A stretch of 64,000 bases of DNA, from positions 1 through 64,000 of the forward strand of contig CATYOF010000002.1 in NCBI GenBank assembly GCA_958410215.1. Direction: 5' to 3'. The translations under genes and the position numbers were made by a program. The DNA is from an uncultured Cryptobacterium sp. GTDB taxonomy: Bacteria > Actinomycetota > Coriobacteriia > Coriobacteriales > Eggerthellaceae. This document shows, piece after piece, positions 61,271-64,000 of this stretch (position 1 is its first letter; each line of letters starts with the position of its first letter). The notes below the pieces were generated by a model that saw only the letters and a list, made by a program, of their open reading frames with translations, was not told where the DNA came from and searched no databases.

Positions 61271-62686
61271 CTAATACAAGATTCCTAATTGCTTCGCTTC
61301 GAAGGTAAGTTCATCGCGGAAATCAGGATGCGCAATATTAATCAAGCGTTGAGCGCGGGTAGGGATGTCGGCCCAGCGCAAATCTGCCACGCCGTATTCG
61401 GTTACCACATACTGCAAATCGTTGCGCAGCGAAGTAATGGCGCTTCCTGGCGCCAAGGTGGGAACAATTTTCGATACATCGCCTTTTTTGGTGTGGGCAA
61501 CGCTGGTTACTGCAATAAAGCCGCGTCCGTTTTTGGAATTTTTAACGCCGCGAACAAAATCGAACTGCCCGCCGCTTGCGGAATACTGACGCGTACCAAT
61601 GCTTTCGGCGCATACCTGCCCTGTTAAATCAATACTTACCGCTGTGTTGACCGACACCAAGTTGTCGTTTTGGGCAATGGTGACAGGATTGCATACCGTT
61701 TCATACGAGCAGTAATACATGTCGGGATTGTTGTTAATGAAGTCGTACAGGCGTTGGGTGCCGGTGGAATATCCACCAACAGAAACCCCCGGCATATAGT
61801 TTTTGCGAGAATTATCAATAACGCCTTTCATCTGCAGTTGCACAAAAGCATCGGAAAACATTTCGGTAAAAACACCGAGATGTTTCTTGCAGTCGAGTCC
61901 CGCGGCAATAGCGTTGATAATGCCGCCGATGCCGAGCTGAATGCAGTCGCCATCGTTAACGCGATCAACAATAAGTTCGGCAACTTTTACTTCTTCTGGG
62001 GTGGGCGTAGGTGTTTGAATATCTTCCAGCAATTCGTCATGGATGAAAAACGCATCGATGTCGCTCACGTGATAATTATGGGAATCGCCAAAAACACGAG
62101 GTAGGCTCGTGTTAATTTGCGCAATGATATGCTTTGCACCTCGTAGCGCCCCTTGCTCGAAACCTAGGGGTCCAATATTGCAATAGCCCTGGTCGTTGGG
62201 CGGAGTCATCTGAACTACCGCATAATCCAAGCCAATTTCTTCAAGCATGCGATTGGTGTCAGAAAAATGCACGGGAATGTGAGTGACGCATTGGGACCCG
62301 TTAAAAAATCCGGTGCGCTCGTTTGGTCCTGCGAAATAGGTATGATAACGGAACTGATCAGGCGTTACCTGCATATTGGCAAAGGTAATATCGCCATTCA
62401 TGTAGTTACCATACATATCGATGCCGGAAAGCGTACCAGCGTTTATGCGGGAAAGCAGCTCGTTAATAATGGTGGTTGGTACATGGAGGCCACCCATATA
62501 TATTTTTTGTTTGCGCGCGACAGGGGTGTTATTTACCGATGCGCTGTTTAAAAAGGAGTTGCCAGTGGATGTGTTAGCGATTGAGCTACCGCCAGAGCCT
62601 GAGTCGCTATTTGCGCCCACGAGATGCTCTTCGAAAATCTGGTCAAGTGTTACTTGCTTGCGTTCGTAGTCCTGTTGCCAGTTCAT
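61271..62686 (-). CDS. acetyl-CoA hydrolase/CoA-transferase family protein
   Basis: A 471-residue class I CoA-transferase (Cat1/4-hydroxybutyrate CoA-transferase group). The catalytic Glu lies in GVFTEMFSD, and FVRGVKNSKNGRG, TEYGVADLRW and HPDFRDEL mark the C-domain. Residues 25-60 are an unusual Ser/Asn/Gly-rich insert between the N-terminal helix and KIYMGGLHVP. The ATG at 62684-62686 follows AGGAG by 6 bases. It likely moves CoA between acetate and another acyl group. It diverges from a citrate synthase gene. Confidence 0.87.
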   Translation of the reverse strand: MNWQQDYERKQVTLDQIFEEHLVGANSDSGSGGSSIANTSTGNSFLNSASVNNTPVARKQKIYMGGLHVPTTIINELLSRINAGTLSGIDMYGNYMNGDITFANMQVTPDQFRYHTYFAGPNERTGFFNGSQCVTHIPVHFSDTNRMLEEIGLDYAVVQMTPPNDQGYCNIGPLGFEQGALRGAKHIIAQINTSLPRVFGDSHNYHVSDIDAFFIHDELLEDIQTPTPTPEEVKVAELIVDRVNDGDCIQLGIGGIINAIAAGLDCKKHLGVFTEMFSDAFVQLQMKGVIDNSRKNYMPGVSVGGYSTGTQRLYDFINNNPDMYYCSYETVCNPVTIAQNDNLVSVNTAVSIDLTGQVCAESIGTRQYSASGGQFDFVRGVKNSKNGRGFIAVTSVAHTKKGDVSKIVPTLAPGSAITSLRNDLQYVVTEYGVADLRWADIPTRAQRLINIAHPDFRDELTFEAKQLGILY

Positions 62687-62778
62687 GCACTTCTCCTGAC
62701 TCATACTGCCCCTACAAAATTCCCCAATGCACGATTCGCAACTTTGCCGTACCAAAATGTCGTGTGAGGCACTGCGAT

Positions 62779-62849
62779 GCACTATAGTGCGGTGCAATTC
62801 CACATTTATCTTGCGGCGCTATGCGTTTTAACGCAACGCGAGTCGCGTT
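62779..62849. promoter_or_regulatory. two palindromes between CoA-transferase and citrate synthase genes
   Basis: GCACTATAGTGC at 62779-62790 is a perfect palindrome. AACGCGA/TCGCGTT around one base lies at 62835-62849. Both sit in the 364-bp divergent promoter region. They are candidate operators; no regulator gene is adjacent. Confidence 0.45.
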
Positions 62850-63050
62850 TTCTCACTTTCATGCAGCCACTTTCACGTAGGTACATTCGTGTAGCTATCG
62901 TGCAGATAAAGTGTAGCACGCTTTCTGAACGTTTCGTTTACGTAACAAATGTTGTCCAGTTTGCCGTTCGTCTTTAGTTTTGCGACGCTACAAAAGGCTT
63001 GCCACTTTAGTTCGGTGTAGAATTGTAGTTCGCGGTTGAAAGGAATCCCC

Positions 63051-64000
63051 ATGGAAGAACGCAAGCTTTCCCTCTATGACAACATCACTAAAGTAAATTC
63101 GGTCGATCCAGAACTTTATGAGCGCTATCCCGTTAAGCGTGGCCTTCGTAATAGCGACGGCTCGGGTGTTATTGCGGGCATTACCAATATTTCCAACGTT
63201 CATGGTTACATGATGAGTGAAGGCGATAAGATTGCCGATGAAGGAAAACTTACGCTTCGTGGTTATGACCTTTATGATTTGCTGAACGGCGATGAAAACA
63301 AGCGTTTTCGTTATGAAGAAATTGCCTACTTATTGTTAATGGGCGATTTGCCAACGCAGGCTCAACTTGATTTCTTTGTTTCCCGTTTGGATGCTCATCG
63401 CGAATTGCCCGATGGCTTTACGGCTTCCAAAATTATGAGCACGCCTTCGCCGGATATTATGAACCTGCTTGCGCGTTCTGTTCTGGTTTTGTATGCCGAT
63501 GATCCCAACGCGGAAGATCGTTCCTATGAACATGAAATTTCTACTGCGGTAACGCTTATTTCGCGTTTGCCCCGCATTATGGTGCTTGCGTATTATGCAA
63601 AGCAGGCTGCTTTCAACGGTAAGTCCATGATCATGCATCGTTTTATTCCGGGTGAATCTACCGCAGAAACTATTCTTTCAATGCTGCGTCCCGACCGCCA
63701 CTACACCGCTGAAGAAGCACGCATGTTGGATATCATGATGTGCTTGCATGCCGAACATGGTGGTGGTAATAACTCTACGTTTACCTGCCGCGTTTTGTCT
63801 TCTTCCGATACCGATCCTTACTCTGCATATGCAGGCGCTATCGGCTCTTTGAAAGGTTCAAAGCATGGTGGTGCAAACCATCAGGTTTTGGCTATGCAAA
63901 AAGAAATTAAGGAAAACGTTTCCGACTGGGAAAATGAAGACGAGGTAGCTTCCTATATTGCCAAGATTGTGAACAAAGAGGCGTTTGACCATACAGGATT
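63051..64000 (+). CDS. citrate synthase, partial (runs off the window)
   Basis: The first 316 residues of a citrate/2-methylcitrate synthase. The start is clear: AAAGGA lies 6 bases before the ATG. The small-domain and active-site His regions are visible, MMCLHAEHGGGNNSTF and KGSKHGGANHQV (binding and catalytic His). The frame is open to the last base, so the C-terminal third with the catalytic Asp lies outside. Together with the divergent CoA-transferase it points to acetyl-CoA metabolism. Confidence 0.9.
   Translation, partial: MEERKLSLYDNITKVNSVDPELYERYPVKRGLRNSDGSGVIAGITNISNVHGYMMSEGDKIADEGKLTLRGYDLYDLLNGDENKRFRYEEIAYLLLMGDLPTQAQLDFFVSRLDAHRELPDGFTASKIMSTPSPDIMNLLARSVLVLYADDPNAEDRSYEHEISTAVTLISRLPRIMVLAYYAKQAAFNGKSMIMHRFIPGESTAETILSMLRPDRHYTAEEARMLDIMMCLHAEHGGGNNSTFTCRVLSSSDTDPYSAYAGAIGSLKGSKHGGANHQVLAMQKEIKENVSDWENEDEVASYIAKIVNKEAFDHTG

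Overview
The window is bacterial chromosomal DNA of moderate G+C with strong AGGAGG-type ribosome binding sites. Its sortase substrates (LPVTG, LPQTS and LPKTS anchors), lipoproteins and glycolipid synthase point to a Gram-positive cell envelope. The two MFS transporters fused to CBS domains, the octopine-dehydrogenase-like oxidoreductases, the Asp/Glu racemase homologue and the Na+/alanine-glycine symporters resemble gene sets of anaerobic amino-acid-using Coriobacteriia (Eggerthellales). That placement is inference from gene content; I cannot name a species.

Layout, left to right. 0-6 kb: a DNA-crosslink peptidase (SRAP) and an alpha/beta hydrolase on the minus strand, a cell-wall-anchored protein with two nitrilase domains, and a zinc-type macrodomain hydrolase. 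6-10 kb: a structured leader, a methionine-type lipoprotein (MetQ), an octopine-dehydrogenase-like enzyme, and a racemase homologue. 9.6-16 kb: two MarR regulators, an MFS-CBS exporter, a 5'-truncated SDR pseudogene and an LPQTS surface protein. 16-23.5 kb: a Nudix hydrolase, a HicAB toxin-antitoxin pair, a divergent ABC-2 exporter locus with an unusual ABC-fossil/LytTR regulator, and hipBA behind four regularly spaced operators. 23.8-30.5 kb: a lipoprotein, an ECF sigma factor and an RsgI-like anti-sigma factor, then a second octopine-type dehydrogenase, a GlcD-type flavoprotein and an MGDG-synthase-like glycosyltransferase. 30.7-37 kb: a large degenerate RecA/KaiC-PEP-synthase-like protein, tRNA-Thr(CGT), an AAA/DUF4143 ATPase and a Fic protein, the last two each preceded by repeated operators. 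37.5-50.3 kb: one 12.75-kb gene for a giant LPKTS surface protein made of Cna-B and SpaA-type domains. 50.5-51.2 kb: a Phd/ParE toxin-antitoxin pair. 51.5-55.4 kb: two near-duplicate alanine/glycine symporters, each behind a glycine riboswitch. 55.5-61 kb: an SDR enzyme, a second MFS-CBS exporter divergent from a TetR gene with an in-frame stop, and another MFS exporter behind a possible attenuator. 61-64 kb: a 194-bp foldback element, an acetyl-CoA hydrolase/CoA-transferase family enzyme and the start of a citrate synthase gene.

Functional themes are amino-acid uptake and turnover (MetQ, glycine-riboswitch symporters, octopine-type dehydrogenases, racemase, extracellular nitrilase), surface adhesion by sortase substrates, drug or metabolite efflux with local regulators, and a dense set of toxin-antitoxin or related modules (HicAB, HipBA, Phd/ParE, Fic, AAA/DUF4143). 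A palindromic GTGACAAGTG/CACTTGTCAC repeat lies in five intergenic places around 21.6-51.5 kb. The points I find most unusual are the wall-anchored tandem nitrilase, the sigma/anti-sigma locus whose two secreted proteins share a His-Gly-Asn-Gly-His tail, the ABC-fossil/LytTR regulator, the codon-usage mosaic inside the giant surface gene, and a 731-bp identical tract between the two symporters.
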